This document shows, in pieces, positions 37,858 to 45,510 of a stretch of DNA of 64,000 nucleotides; position 1 is the stretch's first letter; every line of letters begins with the position of its first letter. A model generated the notes under the pieces. That model did no database searches, had not been told where the DNA came from, and saw only the letters and a program-made list of their open reading frames with translations. The stretch spans positions 1 through 64,000 of the forward strand of contig NZ_JAYKZZ010000022.1 in the NCBI RefSeq assembly GCF_035818675.1, read 5' to 3'. The position numbers were made by a program, and so were the translations under genes. The stretch comes from Parapedobacter flavus. Its GTDB lineage: Bacteria > Bacteroidota > Bacteroidia > Sphingobacteriales > Sphingobacteriaceae.

Positions 37858-38963
37858 TACGCCTCTGCTATAGGTGTGGTGTTCATGATTTCATTCTGCT
37901 TGCGAATGGATTCGTTGTGAATCAGTTCCAAGAGCTTTACGGTAAAATCCTTGTCTAGCTTAAGTGCCTGCGCTACGTTGCTGCGTTTCTGGATGATTTC
38001 ATCCCATCGGCTTACCTGAAGGATGGTGACGTTGTTGTCGCGCTTGTATTCCCCGATTTTCTCTACGATTTTCATCCGGTCGCTAAGGATTTTGATGATT
38101 TGGTCGTCCAGTTTGTCGATGTCCTTTCTGAATCCAGCAAGGGTGTCTTCGAATACGGGATCGTTGGATTCCGCATGTCGAGCCACGAGGTTGGTGATCA
38201 GTTCGGCAAGTGCTTGTGGGGTCACTTGTTGTTTCGCGTCGGTCCATGCCACGGACGGATCGATATGCGATTCGATGATGAGCCCTTGCATATCCATATC
38301 CAGTGCTTTTTGTGCAATGTAAGGGATTAATTCGCGGTTACCGCAGATATGACTGGGATCATTGATTACCGGAAGATCGGGTACCATCGTTTTAAGCTGG
38401 ATGGCCAAATCCCACATCGGCTCGTTACGGAAAGCTGTTTTTTCGTAAGAAGAGAAGCCTCGGTGAATAGCGCCAAGCTTTTTGATGCCGGCACGGTTGA
38501 TGCGCTCTAGGGCACCGAGCCATAACGACAGGTCGGGGTTAACCGGGTTTTTAACCAATACGGGGACATCTACACCTTTTAGTGCGTCGGCAATTTCCTG
38601 TACGGTAAAGGGGTTGGCTGTGGAGCGGGCACCCACCCAAAGGATATCCACACCTGCGGCAAGTGCCTCCTCAACGTGCTTGGCGGTGGCCACCTCCGTG
38701 GTAATGGGGAGACCGGTTTCTTCCTTCGCTTTGCGAAGCCACTGGAGGCCGACGCTTCCGATGCCTTCGAATTCACCCGGACGTGTACGTGGTTTCCAGA
38801 TGCCTGCGCGAAGTACATTTACTTTGCCGGTGTTAGCTAGCAGGTGAGCAGTAGCCAGTACTTGCTCTTCTGTTTCCGCGCTGCACGGACCGGCAATGAC
38901 CAATGGCAAGTCACCCGTATCGATCCACGAATTTAAAGGTACAATGTCTAATGTCTGTTTCAT
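37857..38963 (-). CDS. Bifunctional DAHP synthase/chorismate mutase
   Basis: The 368-residue fusion has an N-terminal type I-beta DAHP synthase (about 1-265; VIAGPCSAETEEQ, KPRTRPGEF, DPSHICGN) and a C-terminal AroQ-type chorismate mutase (about 275-360; FRKDIDKLDDQIIKIL). It joins the entry step of the shikimate pathway to the branch step toward prephenate; the mutase domain probably also serves as feedback sensor. Bacteroidota commonly have this order of domains. It lies between pheA and aroA; tyrA and an aminotransferase, often found here in relatives, are absent. Confidence 0.95.
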   Translation of the reverse strand: MKQTLDIVPLNSWIDTGDLPLVIAGPCSAETEEQVLATAHLLANTGKVNVLRAGIWKPRTRPGEFEGIGSVGLQWLRKAKEETGLPITTEVATAKHVEEALAAGVDILWVGARSTANPFTVQEIADALKGVDVPVLVKNPVNPDLSLWLGALERINRAGIKKLGAIHRGFSSYEKTAFRNEPMWDLAIQLKTMVPDLPVINDPSHICGNRELIPYIAQKALDMDMQGLIIESHIDPSVAWTDAKQQVTPQALAELITNLVARHAESNDPVFEDTLAGFRKDIDKLDDQIIKILSDRMKIVEKIGEYKRDNNVTILQVSRWDEIIQKRSNVAQALKLDKDFTVKLLELIHNESIRKQNEIMNTTPIAEA

Positions 38964-39036
38964 CGTTTTTCTATGTTTTTATTGTTAGTCCTTATTTTTT
39001 TCTCGTTGTTTTTGCGCTTTTTTACTTACTGCCCGA

Positions 39037-39861
39037 TCAAACCTTATCGTTCTTGACGTACTCGCCCATGATGTTGAAGTTGTTCGTCAGTTTCAACACC
39101 CGGCGTATGGCGGCTTCGTAAGCTGCTTGGTCGTTCCATTCCACATCGACATAAAAGTCGTATTCGTTCCGTTTTCCCAATACGGGCATGGATTGTATTC
39201 GACTGAGGTTGATGTTTTGCTCGGCAAAACATTGCAGTACATGGGATAATGCCCCCACACCGTTGCCCGTTTGGAAAGAGAGCGAGGCTTTATTGACTTC
39301 GGCTTTTTCGACTGCTTTTTTAGCGAGAATAAGAAAGCGGGTATAGTTTTTCTTGTTTGTTTCGATACGTCGCTCCAGGATATCCAATCCGTATAGCTTC
39401 GCGGAAAGCTGGTTGGCGACAGCGGCGGTATCTTTCAGTTGCAGCTCACTTACTTTCTTTGCGCTGCCAGCTGTATCTTCCCCTTCGGTCACCTTGAACT
39501 GCGGATTCTCCTCGAGGTAATCACCGCATTGTTGTAGGGCTATGGGATGTGATTCCACGAACTTGATGTCGTGGATCGTAACGCCCGGAGCCACCATCAA
39601 ATGTAATTTGATGTGGAGGTACACCTCGCCGATAATAGGAAATCGGTAGTCGCGAAGCAGGCTATGGTTCGGTAGTAATCCTCCAGCAATGGAGTTCTCG
39701 ATGGCCATTACCACATAATCTACCTTTCCCTGTTTGAGCAGTTCGCATGTTTTTTTGAATGACTCGCATTCCACCGTTTCGATGTCTTCACCGAAATATT
39801 TGTAAGCGGCTTCTTCGTGGAAGCATCCTTTGATTCCTTGTATGGCTACTTTTATGCTCAT
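39037..39861 (-). CDS. pheA: Prephenate dehydratase with ACT domain
   Basis: This 274-residue enzyme converts prephenate to phenylpyruvate, the committed step to phenylalanine. The catalytic part (about 1-180) has GIKGCFHEEAA at the N-terminus and the TRF motif (YTRFLILAK). The ACT domain (about 195-270) contains GALSHVLQCF and NLSRIQSMP, the site for allosteric inhibition by phenylalanine. No mutase domain is present; that activity is in the next gene. It is the first structural gene of the aromatic operon and follows a leader with an attenuator. Confidence 0.96.
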   Translation of the reverse strand: MSIKVAIQGIKGCFHEEAAYKYFGEDIETVECESFKKTCELLKQGKVDYVVMAIENSIAGGLLPNHSLLRDYRFPIIGEVYLHIKLHLMVAPGVTIHDIKFVESHPIALQQCGDYLEENPQFKVTEGEDTAGSAKKVSELQLKDTAAVANQLSAKLYGLDILERRIETNKKNYTRFLILAKKAVEKAEVNKASLSFQTGNGVGALSHVLQCFAEQNINLSRIQSMPVLGKRNEYDFYVDVEWNDQAAYEAAIRRVLKLTNNFNIMGEYVKNDKV

Positions 39862-39880
39862 ATACTGTGTACGTGGAAAT

Positions 39881-39909
39881 AAAAAAAGTCCCGGCTTTTT
39901 TGCCGGGAC
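39881..39909 (-). terminator. Attenuator terminator before pheA
   Basis: On the minus strand, GTCCCGGC (39909-39902) and GCCGGGAC (39895-39888) form an 8-bp stem with a six-base A loop, followed by seven U residues. It lies 20 bases before the pheA ATG and downstream of the aromatic leader peptide. Termination here would stop the operon before its first structural gene. Confidence 0.9.
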
Positions 39910-39946
39910 CTTTCTACATTTATATCTTCTATGTTATGAATGCATA

Positions 39947-40015
39947 TCAAGCCCGGCTTTTATCGCTAAAATAAAAGAAACCAAAAAACCAGTATGCATT
40001 GTTCCGCGTTAACAT
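39947..40015 (-). CDS. Aromatic-rich leader peptide of the pheA operon
   Basis: A 22-codon frame starting at the ATG at 40015 encodes MLTRNNAYWFFGFFYFSDKS plus Arg-Ala, then TGA at 39947-39949. Residues 8-16 hold five Phe, two Tyr and one Trp. GCCGGGC overlaps the last codons and the stop. This copy of the terminator's 3' arm can pair with the 5' arm (CCCGGC) as an antiterminator. A ribosome slowed at the Phe codons would leave that segment free. A ribosome reaching the stop would cover it and allow termination. The arrangement parallels the E. coli pheL attenuator. It is too short for usual gene callers. Confidence 0.85.
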   Translation of the reverse strand: MLTRNNAYWFFGFFYFSDKSRA

Positions 40016-40033
40016 CTTTTTTGTTTGACGAGC

Positions 40034-40063
40034 CAAATGTACGATATTTTTCGTTATTGTCAA
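40034..40063 (-). promoter_or_regulatory. Promoter of the pheA leader
   Basis: On the minus strand: TTG (40063-40061), 19 bases, TACATTTG (40041-40034), a full consensus match. The leader peptide ATG is about 15 bases downstream of the expected transcription start. Confidence 0.75.
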
Positions 40064-40104
40064 TAAAAAAATAAAAAATGTTATATCGGTAATTTCTCCC
40101 ATTG

Positions 40105-40887
40105 TTACTGTTGGTCGAGAAAACGGGATGAATACGTGTACACGTATTCATAAATATCCATTAACTCTTTCTTGCCAAACATGCTGAATTTCAGCATCTC
40201 GGGTGGTTCCAAAAAAAGATCGCATTTTCGGGCGCTATCCGCTACAGATTGGCCAATGGCGAGGTGGGTTATCCGATCGAGTATTTTAGCAGGAGTAAGT
40301 TTATCGGGCATAATCTGATCCGGTGCATTTACGTGCACACCAATCAGGGTCTTGCACTGTCCGAGCAGCGGTGTTACCGGTAGGTTGTCGAGGATACCAC
40401 CATCATAGTAAATCGACCCATTACGTTTTACGGAAGGGAACATCACCGGGATACTCGAAGACGCCAACAATGCCTCATCCAGCTTGCCCGTTTGAAAGCG
40501 TTCGGTTTGTCCCGATAAAAAGTTGGTGGCCGACACATGGAGCGGGATCTTTAGCGACTCAAAGGTGTTTTGAGGGATGTATTTCTGGATAAGCCGCGAA
40601 ACGAAGTGATTGTCAACAAACCCGGAGGTGCGCAAGCGCAAACTCATTGTGGGAAACAGGTTGTTTTCCTTGACGACGCTCAACATCTCTTCTACTGTAT
40701 ATCCCGCGGCGTAAAATGCACCTACGATGGCGCCGATGCTGCATCCGGAAATGATTGACGGTTTGTAACCGTGTTCCTCGAGGGCTTTGATAGCGCCTAA
40801 ATGGCCAATGCCCCGTAGGCCGCCGCCCGAAAGCACAAGACCTACTTTTTGCGGCCGACCCCATAGTTTCTTGAAATTGAAAGCCAT
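40105..40887 (-). CDS. Patatin-like phospholipase family protein
   Basis: The 260-residue protein has the patatin features: glycine-rich oxyanion loop SGGGLRGIGHLG, nucleophile elbow GCSIG (GxSxG) and the catalytic dyad aspartate in YYDGGILDNLP. It lacks a signal peptide, so it is probably cytoplasmic or membrane-peripheral and hydrolyses acyl esters of lipids. It is near the minimal length for the family. It stands upstream of the pheA leader in the same direction but has its own start region. Confidence 0.92.
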   Translation of the reverse strand: MAFNFKKLWGRPQKVGLVLSGGGLRGIGHLGAIKALEEHGYKPSIISGCSIGAIVGAFYAAGYTVEEMLSVVKENNLFPTMSLRLRTSGFVDNHFVSRLIQKYIPQNTFESLKIPLHVSATNFLSGQTERFQTGKLDEALLASSSIPVMFPSVKRNGSIYYDGGILDNLPVTPLLGQCKTLIGVHVNAPDQIMPDKLTPAKILDRITHLAIGQSVADSARKCDLFLEPPEMLKFSMFGKKELMDIYEYVYTYSSRFLDQQ

Positions 40888-40931
40888 TCGGCAACATTAC
40901 GAATTTTGGCATAAAAGCGACACATTTTCGC

Positions 40932-40939
40932 TAATTTTG
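40932..40939 (+). promoter_or_regulatory. -7 box of the substrate-binding lipoprotein gene
   Basis: TAATTTTG is a full match to TAnnTTTG and ends four bases before the ATG, implying a leaderless or nearly leaderless transcript. The nearest TTTG upstream (40905-40908) is 23 bases away, rather far. Confidence 0.55.
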
Positions 40940-40943
40940 TTTT

Positions 40944-41927
40944 ATGTTTAGAAAATGCCGTATCCTAATCGTACTTCTGGGTGGTTTTATCATGGCCTGC
41001 CAGTCTGTCGAGAAACCGTCGGGCGTGCCTGTTGTGGGCTTCGTGGAGGCCTTTGAAGATGCTACCATTTCGCAAGCGCGTAATGGCTTTATGGATGCGT
41101 TGGCCGACAGTGGATATAGTGAAGCCGAAGGTACCGTGGCAATCATCCATCGCAATGCGCAAGGTGATGCGGCTACGCTCAACCAGATTATCAGCTATTT
41201 TAACAGCAAGGAAGTAAGTCTCATCGGTACCAGTACCACGTTGGCGACTATTGCGGCCGTACAGCGAGGCAAAGATATACCCATATTCCAGGCCGTCACC
41301 GCCATGCCGAGTATCTTGGGGCTACTGGCGGCAGACGGCGCAGCTCCCGATAATCTGTTCGGTACGGGTGAGAACCTGAATTATATCGATACGTCGTTCA
41401 CCCTTATCGCAGAAATGGTGAAGCCCAAGGAAGCCCAGTTAAAAGTTGGCATGATTTATAACCAATCCGAGCCGCAGTCGCTGGAAGCCTATGAACGGAT
41501 TGCTGCACTTGCAGACAGCATGAATGTGCAATTGGTGGCGTTGCCGCTCAATTCTTCAGCTGAGGCCCAATTGGTTGTCCGGTCGTTGTTAAGCGAGAAC
41601 ATCGATGCCTTTTTTGCCAATCCCGATAATACCGTGTTCGCAGCGTTTGAAACCATCCTGAAAAACTGCAATGATAGCGATGTTCCAGTGTTTACCAGTG
41701 AATCGGGTCTGGTAGCACGGGGCGCCGTGGCCGCGTTTGGTGCCGATATTTATCAATGGGGCTACCAAAGTGGTGCGCAGGCGGCGAGTTACCTTGCCAG
41801 TGGATCGACCGATGGCTTACAAGTGGAAATGCTCCATGTGCGGAAGCGTGTATACAATGCCGAAGCGGCAGACCGCTTCGGCTATGCATTCCCCGACACA
41901 TTCGAAGCGATTAAATCACGCGATTGA
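40944..41927 (+). CDS. ABC transporter substrate-binding lipoprotein (TrpX/COG2984 type)
   Basis: The 327-residue protein has a lipoprotein signal (basic start, hydrophobic core, Cys19 in IMAC) and a two-lobe periplasmic binding fold with SVEKPSGVPVVGFVEAFED-like opening and SLIGTSTTLAT. It belongs to the family that includes TrpX, for which amino acid or peptide ligands are proposed. No permease or ATPase gene lies next to it, so it is an orphan. The ligand is unknown. It is convergent with the LLM oxidoreductase gene, 15 bases away. Confidence 0.85.
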   Translation: MFRKCRILIVLLGGFIMACQSVEKPSGVPVVGFVEAFEDATISQARNGFMDALADSGYSEAEGTVAIIHRNAQGDAATLNQIISYFNSKEVSLIGTSTTLATIAAVQRGKDIPIFQAVTAMPSILGLLAADGAAPDNLFGTGENLNYIDTSFTLIAEMVKPKEAQLKVGMIYNQSEPQSLEAYERIAALADSMNVQLVALPLNSSAEAQLVVRSLLSENIDAFFANPDNTVFAAFETILKNCNDSDVPVFTSESGLVARGAVAAFGADIYQWGYQSGAQAASYLASGSTDGLQVEMLHVRKRVYNAEAADRFGYAFPDTFEAIKSRD

Positions 41928-41942
41928 TTCGCCGATAGCCTT

Positions 41943-42980
41943 TTATCTGCCGGCAAGAGCAGCCTTTACTTTGGGTGCGATTTTAGTGCCGTAAAGCTCG
42001 ATGGACTTCATCAAGTCTTTGTGCGCGGGCGCACCTACATCCATATGTGCCGCAAATCGTGTCAATCCAAATGACTCCTGCATATACAGGATTTTGTCGA
42101 CAATGGCATCGGGCTCACCGATGAATAGGGCCCCGTGTTTGGATTTGCCAAAGTCGAATTGGCTGCGTTGGTACGGTGGCCAACCGCGGGACCTGCCTAC
42201 CCGGTCCATCTGTGCGGCATATAAAGGATAGTAATTGCTGCTCAGCTCTTGGTCATTATCGCCAAACAAAGCGTGGGAATGGATGCCTACACGGTATTTG
42301 GAAAGATCGTGGCCATGCTCGATGTAGGTCTGCTTATAAAGTTCGAAGAGTGACTTGAATTGTGCCGGCGACCCACCGATGATGGCGATCATTAACGGCA
42401 AACCCAATTTGCCTGCCCGGACGACCGACTGGGGCGTGCCGCCCACGGCGATCCATATAGAGAGGTCATTGTTTACCGCTCTCGGCAATACCGCTTGGTT
42501 GTCAATCGGCGCCCTGAATTTTCCACTCCATGTTACCTGTTCGTTATGATTAATGGCCAGGAGCAGCTCTAATTTTTCGATAAATAACGCTTCGTAATCC
42601 TGCAGGTTGTACCCGAACAGTGGAAAAGACTCAATAAAGCTACCCCTGCCGGCCATCAATTCCGCACGACCACCAGACAATAGGTCGATCATAGCGAAGT
42701 TTTGATAAAGCTTCACGGGATCGGAAGAACTGATCACCGATACGGCGCTGCCCAGTTTAATGCGCTTGGTTACCGTAGCTGCGGCCGCCAATATGATTTC
42801 GGGACTGGATACCGCGTAATCGGGGCGATGGTGCTCGCCGATACCAAAATAATCTAGTCCCACCTCGTCCATCAGCTTAATTTCCTCGATGATTTCTTGA
42901 AGCCGTTGTTGCGTTGGCAGAAATTTGCCTGTTGCTGGATCTACTGGTAAATCCCCAAACATACTGATACCTAATTCCAT
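41943..42980 (-). CDS. LLM-class flavin-dependent oxidoreductase
   Basis: The 345-residue protein is a luciferase-like monooxygenase TIM barrel: GLDYFGIGEHHRPDYAVSSP near the N-terminus, KLGSAVSVISSSDPV, and GRAELMAGRGSF. It should use FMNH2 and oxygen on an unidentified organic substrate. It lacks an export signal. It has its own -7 box and no obvious partner gene. Confidence 0.9.
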   Translation of the reverse strand: MELGISMFGDLPVDPATGKFLPTQQRLQEIIEEIKLMDEVGLDYFGIGEHHRPDYAVSSPEIILAAAATVTKRIKLGSAVSVISSSDPVKLYQNFAMIDLLSGGRAELMAGRGSFIESFPLFGYNLQDYEALFIEKLELLLAINHNEQVTWSGKFRAPIDNQAVLPRAVNNDLSIWIAVGGTPQSVVRAGKLGLPLMIAIIGGSPAQFKSLFELYKQTYIEHGHDLSKYRVGIHSHALFGDNDQELSSNYYPLYAAQMDRVGRSRGWPPYQRSQFDFGKSKHGALFIGEPDAIVDKILYMQESFGLTRFAAHMDVGAPAHKDLMKSIELYGTKIAPKVKAALAGR

Positions 42981-42999
42981 AATTGTTCTCCGTTTGCTA

Positions 43000-43007
43000 C
43001 AAAAGTA
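43000..43007 (-). promoter_or_regulatory. -7 box of the LLM oxidoreductase gene
   Basis: On the minus strand TACTTTTG matches TAnnTTTG fully, about 20 bases before the ATG. No -33 TTG at the usual spacing. Confidence 0.5.
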
Positions 43008-43129
43008 CGGAAGATGTTTTTTGGGGGCATTGTCCTAGGTTAAGAAATGGATATGCGGCTATGTAAAAACAAGCACGACGTTTCTACATGATTTTAGGAT
43101 GTCTGCACTTAATTTTACAAATTTGGCGC

Positions 43130-45427
43130 GTGGAAATTAAACGTATTGGTAATCTTCAACGCCGCTACATAGGCAGCAAACAGGCACTATGTTTTTTTGC
43201 CACCGCTGTAATCTTTGCTGTTGGTGGGCTATTGAAGGGCTGCAAAGAAAAAGACGGCGACGGTGTGCTGTCTCCTCGCGCGTCGTTGAAAGCCATGGAG
43301 GTCGAAGCGGGCTTCGATGTGGAGTTGGTGGCGGCAGAACCCCTGGTGATGGCACCTGTAGCCATGACATTCGATGAAAAAGGCAGGATTTGGGTCGTAG
43401 AGATGGAAGGTTATATGCCCGATACATTGGGCGATGGCGAAGATGCGCCGATAGGCCGTATTGTTATGCTAACCGACCAAGATGGTGATGGTAAAATGGA
43501 TGAACGCAACGTGTTCCTCGACTCGTTGGTGATGCCGCGAGCGATATGCCTTGTTGATAGCGGACTGCTCTTGGCCGAGCCCCCGAAATTGTGGTTTTAC
43601 GAAATCCGGGAGGATAAACCTACTGGTCGTATACTGGTAGACAGTGCGTATGCCGAGGGTGGGAATGTAGAGCATCAGCCTAACGGCCTTTTACGGGGGT
43701 TGGATAATTGGATTTACAGTGCTAAATACGATTGGCGGTACCGGCGGCTTCCCGACGGAGAATGGCAGAAAGAGAAAACCCATTTTCGCGGGCAGTGGGG
43801 CATTAGTCAGGATAATTGGGGTAGGTTATATTACAACGACAACTCGAGCAACCTCTCGGGCGATTATTTTCCGCCCGGTCTCGGTTCGAGCAACCCCAAC
43901 CAACGCAAAGTTGCCGGATACCGGGAAACCATCGTGGCGGATACCCGGGTTTATCCGATTCACCCCACCACTGGCGTGAATCGTGGCTATATGGAAAATG
44001 TGCTCGATAGTACGGGCCATTTGGTGAATTTCACGGCAGCCTGCGGACCGTTGGTCTACCGGGGCGGGTTGTTGCCGGGCATCAATGCCTTTGTTGCGGA
44101 GCCGGCCGCCAATCTGGTTAAACGGGATGTACTGGTTGAAGAAGGGTACCGGACCGTAGGCGAACAAGCTTATGGTGGCAAGGAATTTTTGGCGAGCCGC
44201 GACGAGCGTTTCCGCCCCGTGAATCTCTATGATGGCCCCGATGGTGCCCTTTATATTGTGGATATGTACCGCGGTATTATCCAGCATAGCACCTACCTCA
44301 CGCCTTATCTGAAAAATGAAATCGAAGCCCGTGAGTTGACCGTTCCCCTTGATATGGGAAGGATTTATCGGGTCATGCCCAAGGGTGCTGAAAGGTATTG
44401 GACAACGATGCCCCAAGGCGCGGATTCCCTGATTGCGCTATTGGGACATGCTAACGGCTGGGTACGCGACAAAGCCCAGCAGGTATTGGTCGACCGACAC
44501 GCTACAGACGTTGTAGGCAAGTTGCGCGAAATATTGCGTAGCGGACGTAATCACGTACAGGTCGTGCATGCGTTGTGGACACTTGAGGGGTTGACCGAAT
44601 TGAATTTGGCGGACATCCAAGCCGTATTGGAGCGCCCGCAATGGCAACTTCGCGCGCAAGCTATTGCGGCGGCGGTATCGCTGGCCTCAACCGTTCCCCA
44701 AAAAGAACTGGCAGACATGATAACCGCTCACGTTTCCAATCGGGACACGCTGTTAATGCCTTATGCTGCCTTGGCAATGGCGGCATTTGCTGATTTGGAG
44801 GATACGGCCAGCGAGCAGTGGGCCTTGAAATATCCGAACAACAAATACCTCGCTGATGCGCTGGTCAGCGGACTCGGCGGCCGGGAGCAACCCTTCCTCA
44901 AGGAAATTGCGGAACAGCTGCCCGACACAACGTCGGCCTTGTACCACCGTGTTTCGACCGTTGTGGACGATATCGCGGCTAAAGAGAAACAAGGCAATCA
45001 ACGGTTATTGGCCGAGCGATATCCGCAAGGCATAGCACTATTTCAGAACACCTGCCAACCCTGCCATGGAGAAGATGGTCGGGGCGTTTCGCCCATAGCA
45101 CCGCCATTAGCGGGTTCGCAATGGGTAACGGGTGATGAGCAGCGCTTGATGGCCTTGGTGCTATACGGCCTCACCGGGGCAGTAGATGTAGCCGGACATA
45201 CGTATGAGGCGCCCGAAGTAAGTGGTGAAATGCCGGGTATTGCCCATAACACAACTATTGACGATGCCGAGCTAGCTCAATTATTGAGCTATATCCGAAA
45301 TGCATGGGGGAATGCCGCCGGTGATGAGGTACTGCCGGAAGATCTGGGCGCCATTAGGTCCACGTTCGGCAAACGGACGGAGCCATTTACGCAAGTTGAA
45401 CTGTATCAGCTATTTGGAAAGGATTAG
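43130..45427 (+). CDS. Planctomycete-type dehydrogenase/cytochrome c lipoprotein
   Basis: Starting at the GTG at 43130 gives 765 residues; an ATG at 43088 would add 14. A hydrophobic helix ends in a lipobox (LLKGC), so it is probably a periplasm-facing lipoprotein. Then come a beta-propeller dehydrogenase-like domain (about 45-430, of the 'membrane-bound dehydrogenase' type frequent in Planctomycetes) with an EF-hand-like DQDGDGKMDE, and HEAT-like helical repeats (about 445-620). A C-terminal cytochrome c domain carries CQPCH (Cys642, Cys645, His646). It likely oxidises a periplasmic substrate and passes electrons to its heme. Substrate unknown. It heads four collinear genes. Confidence 0.85.
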   Translation: MEIKRIGNLQRRYIGSKQALCFFATAVIFAVGGLLKGCKEKDGDGVLSPRASLKAMEVEAGFDVELVAAEPLVMAPVAMTFDEKGRIWVVEMEGYMPDTLGDGEDAPIGRIVMLTDQDGDGKMDERNVFLDSLVMPRAICLVDSGLLLAEPPKLWFYEIREDKPTGRILVDSAYAEGGNVEHQPNGLLRGLDNWIYSAKYDWRYRRLPDGEWQKEKTHFRGQWGISQDNWGRLYYNDNSSNLSGDYFPPGLGSSNPNQRKVAGYRETIVADTRVYPIHPTTGVNRGYMENVLDSTGHLVNFTAACGPLVYRGGLLPGINAFVAEPAANLVKRDVLVEEGYRTVGEQAYGGKEFLASRDERFRPVNLYDGPDGALYIVDMYRGIIQHSTYLTPYLKNEIEARELTVPLDMGRIYRVMPKGAERYWTTMPQGADSLIALLGHANGWVRDKAQQVLVDRHATDVVGKLREILRSGRNHVQVVHALWTLEGLTELNLADIQAVLERPQWQLRAQAIAAAVSLASTVPQKELADMITAHVSNRDTLLMPYAALAMAAFADLEDTASEQWALKYPNNKYLADALVSGLGGREQPFLKEIAEQLPDTTSALYHRVSTVVDDIAAKEKQGNQRLLAERYPQGIALFQNTCQPCHGEDGRGVSPIAPPLAGSQWVTGDEQRLMALVLYGLTGAVDVAGHTYEAPEVSGEMPGIAHNTTIDDAELAQLLSYIRNAWGNAAGDEVLPEDLGAIRSTFGKRTEPFTQVELYQLFGKD

Positions 45428-45510
45428 CTATCAGCATGCTGATTTTATCGATTTAGCACTGACTATTCCAAAAGTTTCATTAATTTTGACTGGAATACCA
45501 CTATAGATCG

